A DNA stretch of 64,000 bases, from assembly GCF_009193295.2 (NCBI RefSeq), contig NZ_CP059973.1, positions 2,480,001 to 2,544,000 on the forward strand, read 5' to 3'. This DNA is from Bacteroides luhongzhouii (lineage in GTDB: Bacteria > Bacteroidota > Bacteroidia > Bacteroidales > Bacteroidaceae). The notes beneath the pieces were generated by a model. The model made no database searches and had not been told where the DNA came from. It saw only the letters and a program-made list of their open reading frames with translations. Below, piece after piece: positions 34,592 through 42,507 of the stretch (the stretch's first letter is position 1; every line of letters begins with the position of its first letter). The position numbers and the translations under genes are program-made.

Positions 34592-35659
34592 ATGAAACGT
34601 AGTTTGCTATCTATATTATCTTTGCTTACTGTCGCTTTGGCAGCCGTTGCCCAACCTCGTATCTCTTCAAATAAAGAGACACATAACTTCGGACAAATTG
34701 AGTGGAAACGTCCGGTGACAGTGGAATATACCATCACCAACACAGGAAACCAGCCATTGGTACTGACCAATGTCACTACCTCTTGTGCCTGTGCCGTGGC
34801 CGACTGGACCAAAGAACCGATTGCCCCGGGAGGAAAAGGAGTCGTGAAAGCTTCTTTTGACGCAAAGGCATTAGGACATTTTGAAAAGTCGGTAGGAATA
34901 TATAGCAATGCCAGTCCGAGTCTGGTGTATCTGAAGTTTACCGGTGAGGTAGTGGAGGAAATTAAAGATTATACAAAGATACTTCCTTATACAATCGGAA
35001 ATATTCGTTTAGATCGTGACGAGTTTGCTTTCCCCGATGTTTATCGCGGACAGCAGCCTTCATTGACTTTCAATATCGCCAATCTTTCCGATCGTCCTTA
35101 CGAACCGGTGTTGATGCATCTGCCTCCCTATCTGAAAATGGAAGCGGAGCCCAAGGTCTTGTTGAAAGGCAAGAAGGGAACTATCAAACTGACTCTGGAT
35201 GCGAGCCAGCTAAAAGATTATGGATTGACGCAGACTTCTGTCTACCTTTCCCGTTTTTCGGGTGATAAGGTGAGCGAAGATAATGAAATACCGGTTTCGG
35301 CTATTCTTCTTCCCGACTTCTCACGTATGACGGAAAAAGATTCTTTGAATGCCCCTGCCATACATATTTCAGAAACGAATATAGATCTTAGTATACCGTT
35401 GATAAAGAAGAGCAAGGTAAGCCATGATATATTGATTGCTAATTCTGGAAAGACTCCGTTAGTCATCAGTAAGTTGCAGGTATTCAATTCGTCGGTAGGG
35501 GTGAGCCTGAAGAAGACGGTCCTTCCTCCGGATGGAATGACGAAGCTCAAAGTAACTATTCGTAAGCGTGACGTAGGTAATAAGAAGCATCATTTACGTA
35601 TCCTGATGATAACGAATGATCCGTTACGCCCGAAAGTCGAAATCAATATCAAACGCTAA
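34592..35659 (+). CDS. DUF1573 domain-containing secreted protein
   Basis: A 355-residue exported protein of unknown function. The start MKRSLLSILSLL is chosen because it gives a clean signal peptide (cleavage near AAVAQ) and a -7 promoter element, TACATTTG, lies 24 bases upstream inside the longer frame. The DUF1573 Ig-like domain follows directly: NKETHNFGQIEWKRPVTVEY, then SCACAVADWTKEPIAPG, typical of ASPM/SPD-2/Hydin-like beta folds. Two or three such folds fill the protein. Its end is only 10 bases from meaB, so the two are probably co-transcribed. Confidence 0.85.
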   Translation: MKRSLLSILSLLTVALAAVAQPRISSNKETHNFGQIEWKRPVTVEYTITNTGNQPLVLTNVTTSCACAVADWTKEPIAPGGKGVVKASFDAKALGHFEKSVGIYSNASPSLVYLKFTGEVVEEIKDYTKILPYTIGNIRLDRDEFAFPDVYRGQQPSLTFNIANLSDRPYEPVLMHLPPYLKMEAEPKVLLKGKKGTIKLTLDASQLKDYGLTQTSVYLSRFSGDKVSEDNEIPVSAILLPDFSRMTEKDSLNAPAIHISETNIDLSIPLIKKSKVSHDILIANSGKTPLVISKLQVFNSSVGVSLKKTVLPPDGMTKLKVTIRKRDVGNKKHHLRILMITNDPLRPKVEINIKR

Positions 35660-35669
35660 TCCTGTGATT

Positions 35670-36761
35670 ATGGAACATCCTGAAAATAGTGAAGAATATA
35701 AGGGGCTTGTTGTCAATAAAGGTATTGAACAACCCTCATCTGTGAATCCCTACTTAAAGCGGAAACCTAAGAAACGCCAACTTTCAGTAGCAGAGTTTGT
35801 AGAAGGTATCGTAAAAGGTGATGTCACTATATTGAGTCAGGCTGTGACATTGGTGGAAAGTGTAAAGCCTGAACATCAGGCTGTCTCACAGGAAATCATT
35901 GAGAAGTGTCTGCCATTTTCCGGTAATTCGATCCGGGTTGGTATCAGCGGCGTTCCCGGTGCAGGAAAGAGCACATCCATAGATGTATTCGGTCTGCACG
36001 TGCTCGAAAAGGGGGGCAAACTGGCGGTATTGGCCATCGACCCTAGCAGTGAGCGTAGTAAAGGCAGTATATTGGGGGATAAAACCCGTATGGAGCAGCT
36101 TTCCGTACATCCAAAATCATTCATCCGCCCTAGCCCGTCAGCTGGTTCTTTGGGAGGAGTGGCACGCAAAACACGTGAAACAATTATTCTTTGTGAAGCT
36201 GCCGGATTCGATAAGATTTTTGTGGAAACAGTAGGAGTAGGACAGAGCGAAACGGCTGTTCACTCGATGGTTGATTTCTTCCTGTTGATTCAGCTATCCG
36301 GTACGGGTGATGAACTGCAGGGGATTAAGCGTGGTATTATGGAGATGGCGGATGGTATTGTTATCAATAAGGCCGATGGAGATAATCTGGAACGTGCCAA
36401 GTTGGCTGCCACTCAATTCCGTAATGCATTGCATCTGTTTCCTGCGCCTGAATCCGGATGGATTCCCAAAGTGTTGACTTACTCCGGTTTTTATAACCTC
36501 GGGGTCAAGGAGGTATGGGATATGATTTATGAATATATTGACTTTGTCAAGGGTAACGGTTATTTTGAATATCGCCGTAACGAACAAAGTAAATATTGGA
36601 TGTATGAAAGCATCAATGAACAACTTCGTGATAGTTTCTATCATAATCCAAAGATTGAAGCGATGCTTTTAGAAAAAGAACAGCAGGTATTGAAAGGCAA
36701 CCTGACTTCATTTATAGCTGCAAGAAGTTTGCTCGATACTTATTTTGAAGATTTGAAATAA
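35670..36761 (+). CDS. meaB: Methylmalonyl-CoA mutase-associated GTPase MeaB
   Basis: G3E-family GTPase (ArgK/MeaB) that protects and gates cobalamin loading of methylmalonyl-CoA mutase, which Bacteroides uses to make propionate. The start is set at MEHPENSEEY (363 residues), 10 bases after the DUF1573 stop; the longer frame overlaps that gene. P-loop GVPGAGKST is near 95, AIDPSSERSKGSILGDKTRM is the switch region, ETVGVGQSE is near 190 and NKADG near 233 gives guanine specificity. The mutase genes are not in this window. Confidence 0.93.
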   Translation: MEHPENSEEYKGLVVNKGIEQPSSVNPYLKRKPKKRQLSVAEFVEGIVKGDVTILSQAVTLVESVKPEHQAVSQEIIEKCLPFSGNSIRVGISGVPGAGKSTSIDVFGLHVLEKGGKLAVLAIDPSSERSKGSILGDKTRMEQLSVHPKSFIRPSPSAGSLGGVARKTRETIILCEAAGFDKIFVETVGVGQSETAVHSMVDFFLLIQLSGTGDELQGIKRGIMEMADGIVINKADGDNLERAKLAATQFRNALHLFPAPESGWIPKVLTYSGFYNLGVKEVWDMIYEYIDFVKGNGYFEYRRNEQSKYWMYESINEQLRDSFYHNPKIEAMLLEKEQQVLKGNLTSFIAARSLLDTYFEDLK

Positions 36762-36805
36762 GACTTTAAATGATAATAAAATTTTGATTCTTAAAGAATA
36801 CATTT

Positions 36806-36851
36806 AGTATAAGCGGGTAGAAAATGTTCAGTCTTTCTACCCGCTTATACT
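36806..36851. terminator. Bidirectional terminator between meaB and the DMT gene
   Basis: An 18-base-pair perfect stem, AGTATAAGCGGGTAGAAA with its complement, between convergent genes. Confidence 0.8.
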
Positions 36852-36852
36852 A

Positions 36853-37770
36853 TTAATGAGGCTTTTCTGCTTTTTCAAGATCAGCTCTCGATTTACTTTG
36901 AGTCACAATATATACTCCCAGGAATACGAGTGCGACAGCAATTCCTTTTTCCCAGCCAAAGCTTCCGATACCCATCGCAATTGCCGCAATCGTAGCCACG
37001 ATCGGTTGCATATAATTGTACATACTGACTACCGTAGGACGAAGCAGTCTCTGCGCAGTCATAATGCAGAGATACGCAAGGAAACTACCTCCTAATACGA
37101 CATACAAAACCTGTATGATAGCAATTGTGGAAACAGAAGTCCATTGAATTGTAGAGATATCATAATAGGAGAACGGAATATAGCACATTGAAGCATATAT
37201 GAACATCCATTTATTAATCGTTACTGCCGAATATCGTTGAGACAATCTCTTGAATACAGTCAGGTATATGGAAAAGCTGATTTGCGCAACGAGACAAAGC
37301 AAGTCGCCAATCAGGCTTCCGTTTCCGTTGCTTCCTGCCTGGCTACTCACAATGAGGATGAGCGCTCCCATAGCACCTACAAAAATTCCCAGTACTTTCT
37401 TATTGGTAATAGGTTCTTTCAAGTAAATGGCTGCTACAACCATTGTTACAATCGGTAGAGTGGTAGTTACGATAGAAGCGTCAATAGGAGAAGTCATAGA
37501 AAGCCCGAAAATAAACACTCCTTGATTGAACACTAGCGCAAACAGTGAAGCAAAGAAGATTTTCAGCATATCCTGATGATCCACATGTTCCTGTTTGCAA
37601 AACATGGAAAGTATCCAGAAAGCTGCTGCTGCCCCCACCATACGGAACGTGGTAACTGAAATTGCGGAAAACTCTTGAAGAGCTGACTTACCTATGGGAG
37701 ACATCAATCCCCACATGATGTTTGCTGTAAGTGCAAAAAGATGACCATTCAGGTTCTTACTTTTGTTCAT
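36853..37770 (-). CDS. DMT family transporter (EamA)
   Basis: An inner-membrane drug/metabolite transporter of 305 residues with two EamA repeats and about ten membrane segments. The first repeat begins with ALTANIMWGLMSPIGKSAL (about 13-31) and the second near 155. The C-terminal region has LGVYIVTQSKSRADLEKA. Substrate cannot be inferred. Monocistronic, with a -7 element 63 bases upstream. Confidence 0.9.
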   Translation of the reverse strand: MNKSKNLNGHLFALTANIMWGLMSPIGKSALQEFSAISVTTFRMVGAAAAFWILSMFCKQEHVDHQDMLKIFFASLFALVFNQGVFIFGLSMTSPIDASIVTTTLPIVTMVVAAIYLKEPITNKKVLGIFVGAMGALILIVSSQAGSNGNGSLIGDLLCLVAQISFSIYLTVFKRLSQRYSAVTINKWMFIYASMCYIPFSYYDISTIQWTSVSTIAIIQVLYVVLGGSFLAYLCIMTAQRLLRPTVVSMYNYMQPIVATIAAIAMGIGSFGWEKGIAVALVFLGVYIVTQSKSRADLEKAEKPH

Positions 37771-37832
37771 GTTGATATTAATTAATCTATTATCTTCTTA
37801 TGTGAATAACAGTCAAACGAAGAAAACGGTTG

Positions 37833-37840
37833 CAAAGGTA
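37833..37840 (-). promoter_or_regulatory. -7 element for the DMT gene
   Basis: Minus-strand TACCTTTG, exact. Confidence 0.5.
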
Positions 37841-37977
37841 GTCTTTTATTTTTATATTTTTCCAATCTGCAGGTAATGTGGATAAAATCTGAATCCACAT
37901 TACCTGCGTCATTCTTTTTATTTGTTACCTTTATTGAAAACTGTTATGAACGTGATTCATTTATCGTATGATTTGTT

Positions 37978-37985
37978 TATATTTG
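37978..37985 (+). promoter_or_regulatory. -7 element for the ATPase-DUF4435-mscS run
   Basis: TATATTTG, exact, 21 bases before the ATPase start. No clear -33 element. Confidence 0.5.
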
Positions 37986-38006
37986 CCTTGATTAAACTTG
38001 AATATT

Positions 38007-38870
38007 ATGGAACAACAAGCTAATTATATCCGTCGTATCGAGATACACGGACTATGGGAACGCTTTAACATAGGATGGGACTTGCGTCCCGATGTGAACA
38101 TCCTCTCCGGCATCAATGGAGTGGGGAAGACTACTATTCTGAACCGTTCGGTGGGATACCTCGAAGAACTTTCCGGTGAAATGAAAAGTGATGAGAAGAA
38201 CGGAGTGCGTCTCTTTTTCGACAATCCTCAGGCAACCTATATTCCTTATGATGTAATCCGGAGCTACGACCGTCCTCTGATTATGGGTGACTTCACAGCC
38301 CGCATGGCAGACAAGAATGTAAAGTCTGAACTGGACTGGCAACTCTATTTGTTGCAACGCCGTTACCTCGATTATCAGGTCAACATTGGTAATAAGATGA
38401 TTGAAATGCTTTCCAGCATTGATGAAGAAGAGCGTCGTAAGGCAGCTACATTGTCTGTAGCCAAACGTCGTTTTCAGGATATGATTGACGAACTGTTCAG
38501 CTATACACGTAAAAAGATAGACAGGAAACGGAACGATATCGCTTTCTATCAGGATGGTGAACTATTATTTCCTTATAAACTGTCGTCCGGTGAAAAGCAA
38601 ATGCTGGTTATTCTGTTGACCGTACTCGTGCAGGACAACAGCCATTGTGTATTGTTTATGGATGAGCCGGAAGCCTCGCTTCATATAGAATGGCAGCAGA
38701 AACTGATTGCTATGATACGTGAACTGAATCCGAATGTGCAGATCATCCTGACTACCCATTCGCCTGCCGTCATTATGGAAGGCTGGCTGGATGCCGTGAC
38801 AGAAGTAAGCGATATATCTACCACCGTAGGGTACAAGCTCGACAAGGATTCTTCCAACTGTAATTTGTAA
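38007..38870 (+). CDS. ABC-type AAA ATPase, partner of DUF4435 protein (AriA-like)
   Basis: A 287-residue soluble ATPase with an SMC/Rad50-like ABC head and no membrane segments. The ATG at 38007 is chosen over a TTG nine bases upstream. Walker A is GINGVGKTT near 33-41, the signature LSSGEK is near 192, Walker B FMDEPE near 216-221 and the switch histidine is in TTHSPA near 249. Between them is a helical stretch with many charged residues. This is the AAA_15/AAA_21 type found in OLD, Gabija and PARIS. The next gene is a DUF4435 protein, the composition of the PARIS pair AriA-AriB. It is shorter than typical AriA, so homology of the system is an inference. Confidence 0.85.
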   Translation: MEQQANYIRRIEIHGLWERFNIGWDLRPDVNILSGINGVGKTTILNRSVGYLEELSGEMKSDEKNGVRLFFDNPQATYIPYDVIRSYDRPLIMGDFTARMADKNVKSELDWQLYLLQRRYLDYQVNIGNKMIEMLSSIDEEERRKAATLSVAKRRFQDMIDELFSYTRKKIDRKRNDIAFYQDGELLFPYKLSSGEKQMLVILLTVLVQDNSHCVLFMDEPEASLHIEWQQKLIAMIRELNPNVQIILTTHSPAVIMEGWLDAVTEVSDISTTVGYKLDKDSSNCNL

Positions 38871-38886
38871 ATCGTAATCTGTAATA
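38860..38886. repeat. GTAAT-type short repeat between the ATPase and DUF4435 genes
   Basis: GTAATTTGTAAATCG and GTAATCTGTAATAA repeat in the 23-base spacer and the last codons of the ATPase gene. Confidence 0.45.
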
Positions 38887-38893
38887 AAAACAA

Positions 38894-39922
38894 ATGGCAA
38901 CTTCACTACGAGATAATCTGACTTCTTCTTATTTCAATGCTGCCCATAAGCTTTATCCGAAGAAAGCCCGCCGCCGTATCATCGCTTACGTAGAAAGCTA
39001 TGACGACATCGCTTTCTGGCGCACATTGCTTGAAGAGTTTGAAGACGACGAACACTATTTCCAGGTGATGCTTCCTTCGGCCACTTCTCTGGCAAAAGGA
39101 AAAAAGATGGTACTCATGAACACGCTGAATACTGCTGAATTGGGGAGAAGTCTGATTGCCTGTGTTGACAGTGACTATGATTTCCTGTTGCAGGGAGCTA
39201 CCAATACCTCCCGTAAAATCAACCGGAACAGGTATATTTTTCAGACTTATACCTATGCCATTGAGAACTATCATTGTTTTGCCGAAAGCCTTCACGAAGT
39301 ATGTGTGCAGGCTACGCTGAATGACCGTTCCATTTTAGATTTCAACTTCTACCTGAAGAAGTACTCCGAAATTGTATATCCGCTTTTTCTCTGGAACGTA
39401 TGGTTTTATCGCCAACGGGATACTTACACCTTCCCCATGTACGATTTCCATACCTATACTTCTTTGCGCGAGATTAATCTCCGACATCCGGAAAAGAGTT
39501 TGGGATCCCTTCAACAACGGGTTAATCAGAAGTTGGCAGAGTTGGAAAAGAAATTCCCCCATAACATCAATCAGGTGAATGGATTGCGGACTGAATTTAA
39601 GGAGCTGGGCTTGGTGCCGGAAACTACTTACTTGTATATGCAGGGACACCATGTGATGGATAATGTGGTAATGAAATTACTGATTCCGGTCTGCACCGTG
39701 CTGCGCCGTGAGCGGGAACAGGAAATCAAGCGACTGGCCGAACACAATGAGCAATTCAGAAACGAACTGACTTGTTATCAGAATAGTCAGGTGAACGTAG
39801 AAATCATGCTCAAGAAGAATGTAGCCTACAAACGACTCTTCCATTATGATTGGCTACGGCAGGATATCAGTGAATATTTGGAAGAAGGAAAGAATAAAGA
39901 AGAAAAGAAACAGAGATCATAA
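38894..39922 (+). CDS. DUF4435 (TOPRIM-like) domain protein (AriB-like)
   Basis: A 342-residue soluble protein with a DUF4435 fold. The N-terminal segment IAYVESYDDIAFWRTLL (about 30-46) matches the VE....D..FW pattern of TOPRIM-type enzymes, with Glu34 and Asp37 or Asp38 as candidate active-site residues. CVDSDYDFLL, near 96-105, supplies the second acidic cluster. A helical middle and a charged C-terminus follow. In PARIS, the DUF4435 partner AriB is a toxic nuclease released from AriA. Here the pair is followed 37 bases later by an MscS channel gene. Whether it acts in defence or as a housekeeping nuclease is unknown. Confidence 0.82.
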   Translation: MATSLRDNLTSSYFNAAHKLYPKKARRRIIAYVESYDDIAFWRTLLEEFEDDEHYFQVMLPSATSLAKGKKMVLMNTLNTAELGRSLIACVDSDYDFLLQGATNTSRKINRNRYIFQTYTYAIENYHCFAESLHEVCVQATLNDRSILDFNFYLKKYSEIVYPLFLWNVWFYRQRDTYTFPMYDFHTYTSLREINLRHPEKSLGSLQQRVNQKLAELEKKFPHNINQVNGLRTEFKELGLVPETTYLYMQGHHVMDNVVMKLLIPVCTVLRREREQEIKRLAEHNEQFRNELTCYQNSQVNVEIMLKKNVAYKRLFHYDWLRQDISEYLEEGKNKEEKKQRS

Positions 39923-39959
39923 ATAAAGGAAAAACTAAAAAAGAGAGAGACGATTGCTT

Positions 39960-41300
39960 ATGAAAGAAGTAAAAGAAGTGGTTGATACAGTGAGTGTTGC
40001 ATTGGCAAACGGGCAACCGGAAGAGGCAGGTAATGTAGTGATGCAAGAAGTGAATCATGCTTTGCTCTCGATGGGAGTGGATGAAGCTATGGCTGATAAG
40101 ATTGATAACTTTATCATCTTATTGTTTATTATTGGAATAGCATTACTGGCCAATCTGATTTGCCGCAAGATTATTCTGCGTACCGTAGCCAAATTGGTGA
40201 GACAGACAAAAGCTACTTGGGATGATATTGTATTTAATGATAAAGTAATGGTGAACATCAGCAGGATGGTGGCACCTATATTGATTTATATATCTATTCC
40301 TATTGCCTTCCCCGAACATGCAGACTCTGCTTTGCTTGATTTTCTTCGAAGACTTTGTATGATTTATATCCTTGCAGTCTTTCTTCGCTTCGTCAGTGCT
40401 TTGTTTACGGCTGTGTATCTGGTATATAGCGCGCGCGAGCAATATAAAGACAAACCATTGAAGGGACTTTTACAGACAGCGCAAGTCATTCTTTTCTTTA
40501 TTGGGGCTATCGTCATTATCAGTATTCTGATAAAGCAAAGTCCGGTGGTGTTGCTGACCGGATTGGGAGCTTCCGCTGCGGTTCTGATGTTGGTTTTCAA
40601 GGACAGTATCATGGGATTTGTCTCCGGCATCCAACTTTCCGCCAATAATATGCTGAAGGTGGGCGATTGGATCACGATGCCGAAATATGGTGCGGACGGT
40701 ACAGTGATAGAAGTAACATTGAATACCGTTAAAGTACGTAACTTCGATAATACCATCACCACCATTCCTCCTTATCTATTGATTAGTGATTCTTTCCAAA
40801 ACTGGCAGGGAATGCAGGAATCCGGCGGACGTCGTGTGAAACGCTCTATCAATATAGATATGACTAGTGTGCATTTCTGTACGCCGGAAATGTTGGCAAA
40901 ATACCGGAAGATACAACTGTTGAAAGACTATGTAGATGAAACGGAAAAGGTAGTGGAAGAGTATAATAAGGAACATCATATCGACAACTCCGTGTTAGTG
41001 AATGGACGCCGGCAAACAAACCTGGGAATTTTCCGGGCCTATCTGACTAATTATCTGAAGAATCTGCCTACCGTCAATCAAGACCTGACCTGCATGGTAC
41101 GTCAGCTTCAGCCCACCGAAACAGGTATCCCGTTGGAACTTTACTTCTTTTCTGCCAATAAAGTGTGGGTTGCCTACGAAGGTATACAGGCAGATGTTTT
41201 CGATCATGTGCTTGCCATTATTCCCGAATTTGACTTGCGTGTCTTCCAAAACCCGTCGGGGGCAGACCTGCATCGGATAGGGGTAAAGATAGAAAACTAA
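39960..41300 (+). CDS. MscS family mechanosensitive ion channel
   Basis: Small-conductance mechanosensitive channel that releases solutes on osmotic downshock. The ATG at 39960 (446 residues) is preferred over a TTG six bases upstream. Hydrophobic segments lie at about 45-60, 95-110, 120-145, 170-190 and 200-225. The MscS pore helix includes LLTGLGASAAVLMLVFKDSI (about 200-219), and the beta domain includes KVGDWITMP near 235. The C-terminal cytoplasmic domain is long. It may be co-transcribed with the ATPase and DUF4435 genes. Confidence 0.92.
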   Translation: MKEVKEVVDTVSVALANGQPEEAGNVVMQEVNHALLSMGVDEAMADKIDNFIILLFIIGIALLANLICRKIILRTVAKLVRQTKATWDDIVFNDKVMVNISRMVAPILIYISIPIAFPEHADSALLDFLRRLCMIYILAVFLRFVSALFTAVYLVYSAREQYKDKPLKGLLQTAQVILFFIGAIVIISILIKQSPVVLLTGLGASAAVLMLVFKDSIMGFVSGIQLSANNMLKVGDWITMPKYGADGTVIEVTLNTVKVRNFDNTITTIPPYLLISDSFQNWQGMQESGGRRVKRSINIDMTSVHFCTPEMLAKYRKIQLLKDYVDETEKVVEEYNKEHHIDNSVLVNGRRQTNLGIFRAYLTNYLKNLPTVNQDLTCMVRQLQPTETGIPLELYFFSANKVWVAYEGIQADVFDHVLAIIPEFDLRVFQNPSGADLHRIGVKIEN

Positions 41301-41334
41301 TCAAACGATAAAACGCTTATAAATTGCTATTACT

Positions 41335-42231
41335 ATGACTACACCGTTATCCAACCAGATTATCCGTGAAATCACTCCTTTATCAGATAAGGATTGCTTT
41401 TACATTGCGGAGCGTTATAAAACGGAATTCACTTATCCTATACACAATCACTCCGAGTTTGAATTGAATTTTACCGAAAAAGCTGCCGGAGTGAGGCGGA
41501 TTGTGGGAGATTCTTCCGAAGTGATAGGTGATTATGATTTGGTGTTGATAACAGGAAAAGACTTGGAGCACGTTTGGGAACAGAACGACTGCCATTCGAA
41601 AGAGATACGGGAGATTACGATTCAGTTTTCTTCCGACCTTTTCTTCAAGAGTTTTATCAATAAGAATCAGTTTGACTCTATCCGCCGAATGCTGGATAAA
41701 GCACAAAAAGGGCTTTGTTTCCCGATGTCTGCCATACTCAAAATATATCCGTTACTGGATACGCTTGCTTCCGAGAAACAAGGATTTTATGCGGTCATTA
41801 AGTTTATGACGATACTGTATGAACTTTCTCTCTTTGAAGAAGAAGCACGTACCTTGTCCAGCTCGTCTTTTGCCAAGATAGATATCCATTCGGACAGCCG
41901 GCGTGTGCAGAAAGTGCAGGAGTATATCAATACACATTATCAAGAAGAAATACGTCTGGGGCAGTTGGCCGATATGGTGGGGATGACGGATGTGTCATTC
42001 AGCCGCTTCTTCAAACTGCGTACCGGAAAGAACCTTTCTGATTATATCATTGATATTCGGCTGGGCTTTGCTTCCCGGTTACTGGTAGATTCTACGATGT
42101 CCATCGCCGAGATTTGTTATGAGTGCGGCTTTAATAACCTTTCCAATTTCAACCGGATCTTTAAGAAGAAAAAGAGTTGTTCACCTAAAGAATTCCGTGA
42201 AAACTACCGTAAAAAAAAGAAACTGATTTAG
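41335..42231 (+). CDS. AraC family transcriptional regulator
   Basis: A 298-residue one-component regulator. The N-terminal half is a cupin-like sensor (HNHSEFELNF near 38-47). The C-terminal pair of helix-turn-helix motifs covers about 200-290: LGQLADMVGMTDVSFSRFFK and IAEICYECGFNNLSNFNRIF. No signal peptide. It ends 276 bases before the TonB-dependent receptor gene and may control it; this is only suggested by position. Confidence 0.93.
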   Translation: MTTPLSNQIIREITPLSDKDCFYIAERYKTEFTYPIHNHSEFELNFTEKAAGVRRIVGDSSEVIGDYDLVLITGKDLEHVWEQNDCHSKEIREITIQFSSDLFFKSFINKNQFDSIRRMLDKAQKGLCFPMSAILKIYPLLDTLASEKQGFYAVIKFMTILYELSLFEEEARTLSSSSFAKIDIHSDSRRVQKVQEYINTHYQEEIRLGQLADMVGMTDVSFSRFFKLRTGKNLSDYIIDIRLGFASRLLVDSTMSIAEICYECGFNNLSNFNRIFKKKKSCSPKEFRENYRKKKKLI

Positions 42232-42468
42232 CGCATTCTTCCTGATGAACTAATTCATCGGATGCGGAGAATTAGGTTTCGTTATGCATGAAATTAATCG
42301 TAATGAGAGATAAATGTACGAAGTTGCGATTTTAAATCTGCCTGTAAAACGGGTTGTCCATATACTGTAACTGATTGATAATACGTTTGTAACATCTTGT
42401 CATCATCTTGCAATGACTCTTTCAATAGATTGTATTTTTTTCGTCTTACGGTTGTAATGCCCGCCCTC

Positions 42469-42476
42469 TATCTTTG
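42469..42476 (+). promoter_or_regulatory. -7 element of the TonB receptor gene
   Basis: TATCTTTG, exact, 31 bases before the receptor start. TTAC at 42446-42449 is a weak -33 candidate. Confidence 0.55.
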
Positions 42477-42507
42477 CCAGCGTAATTAAAACGTAGAGCA
42501 AAGTTAG

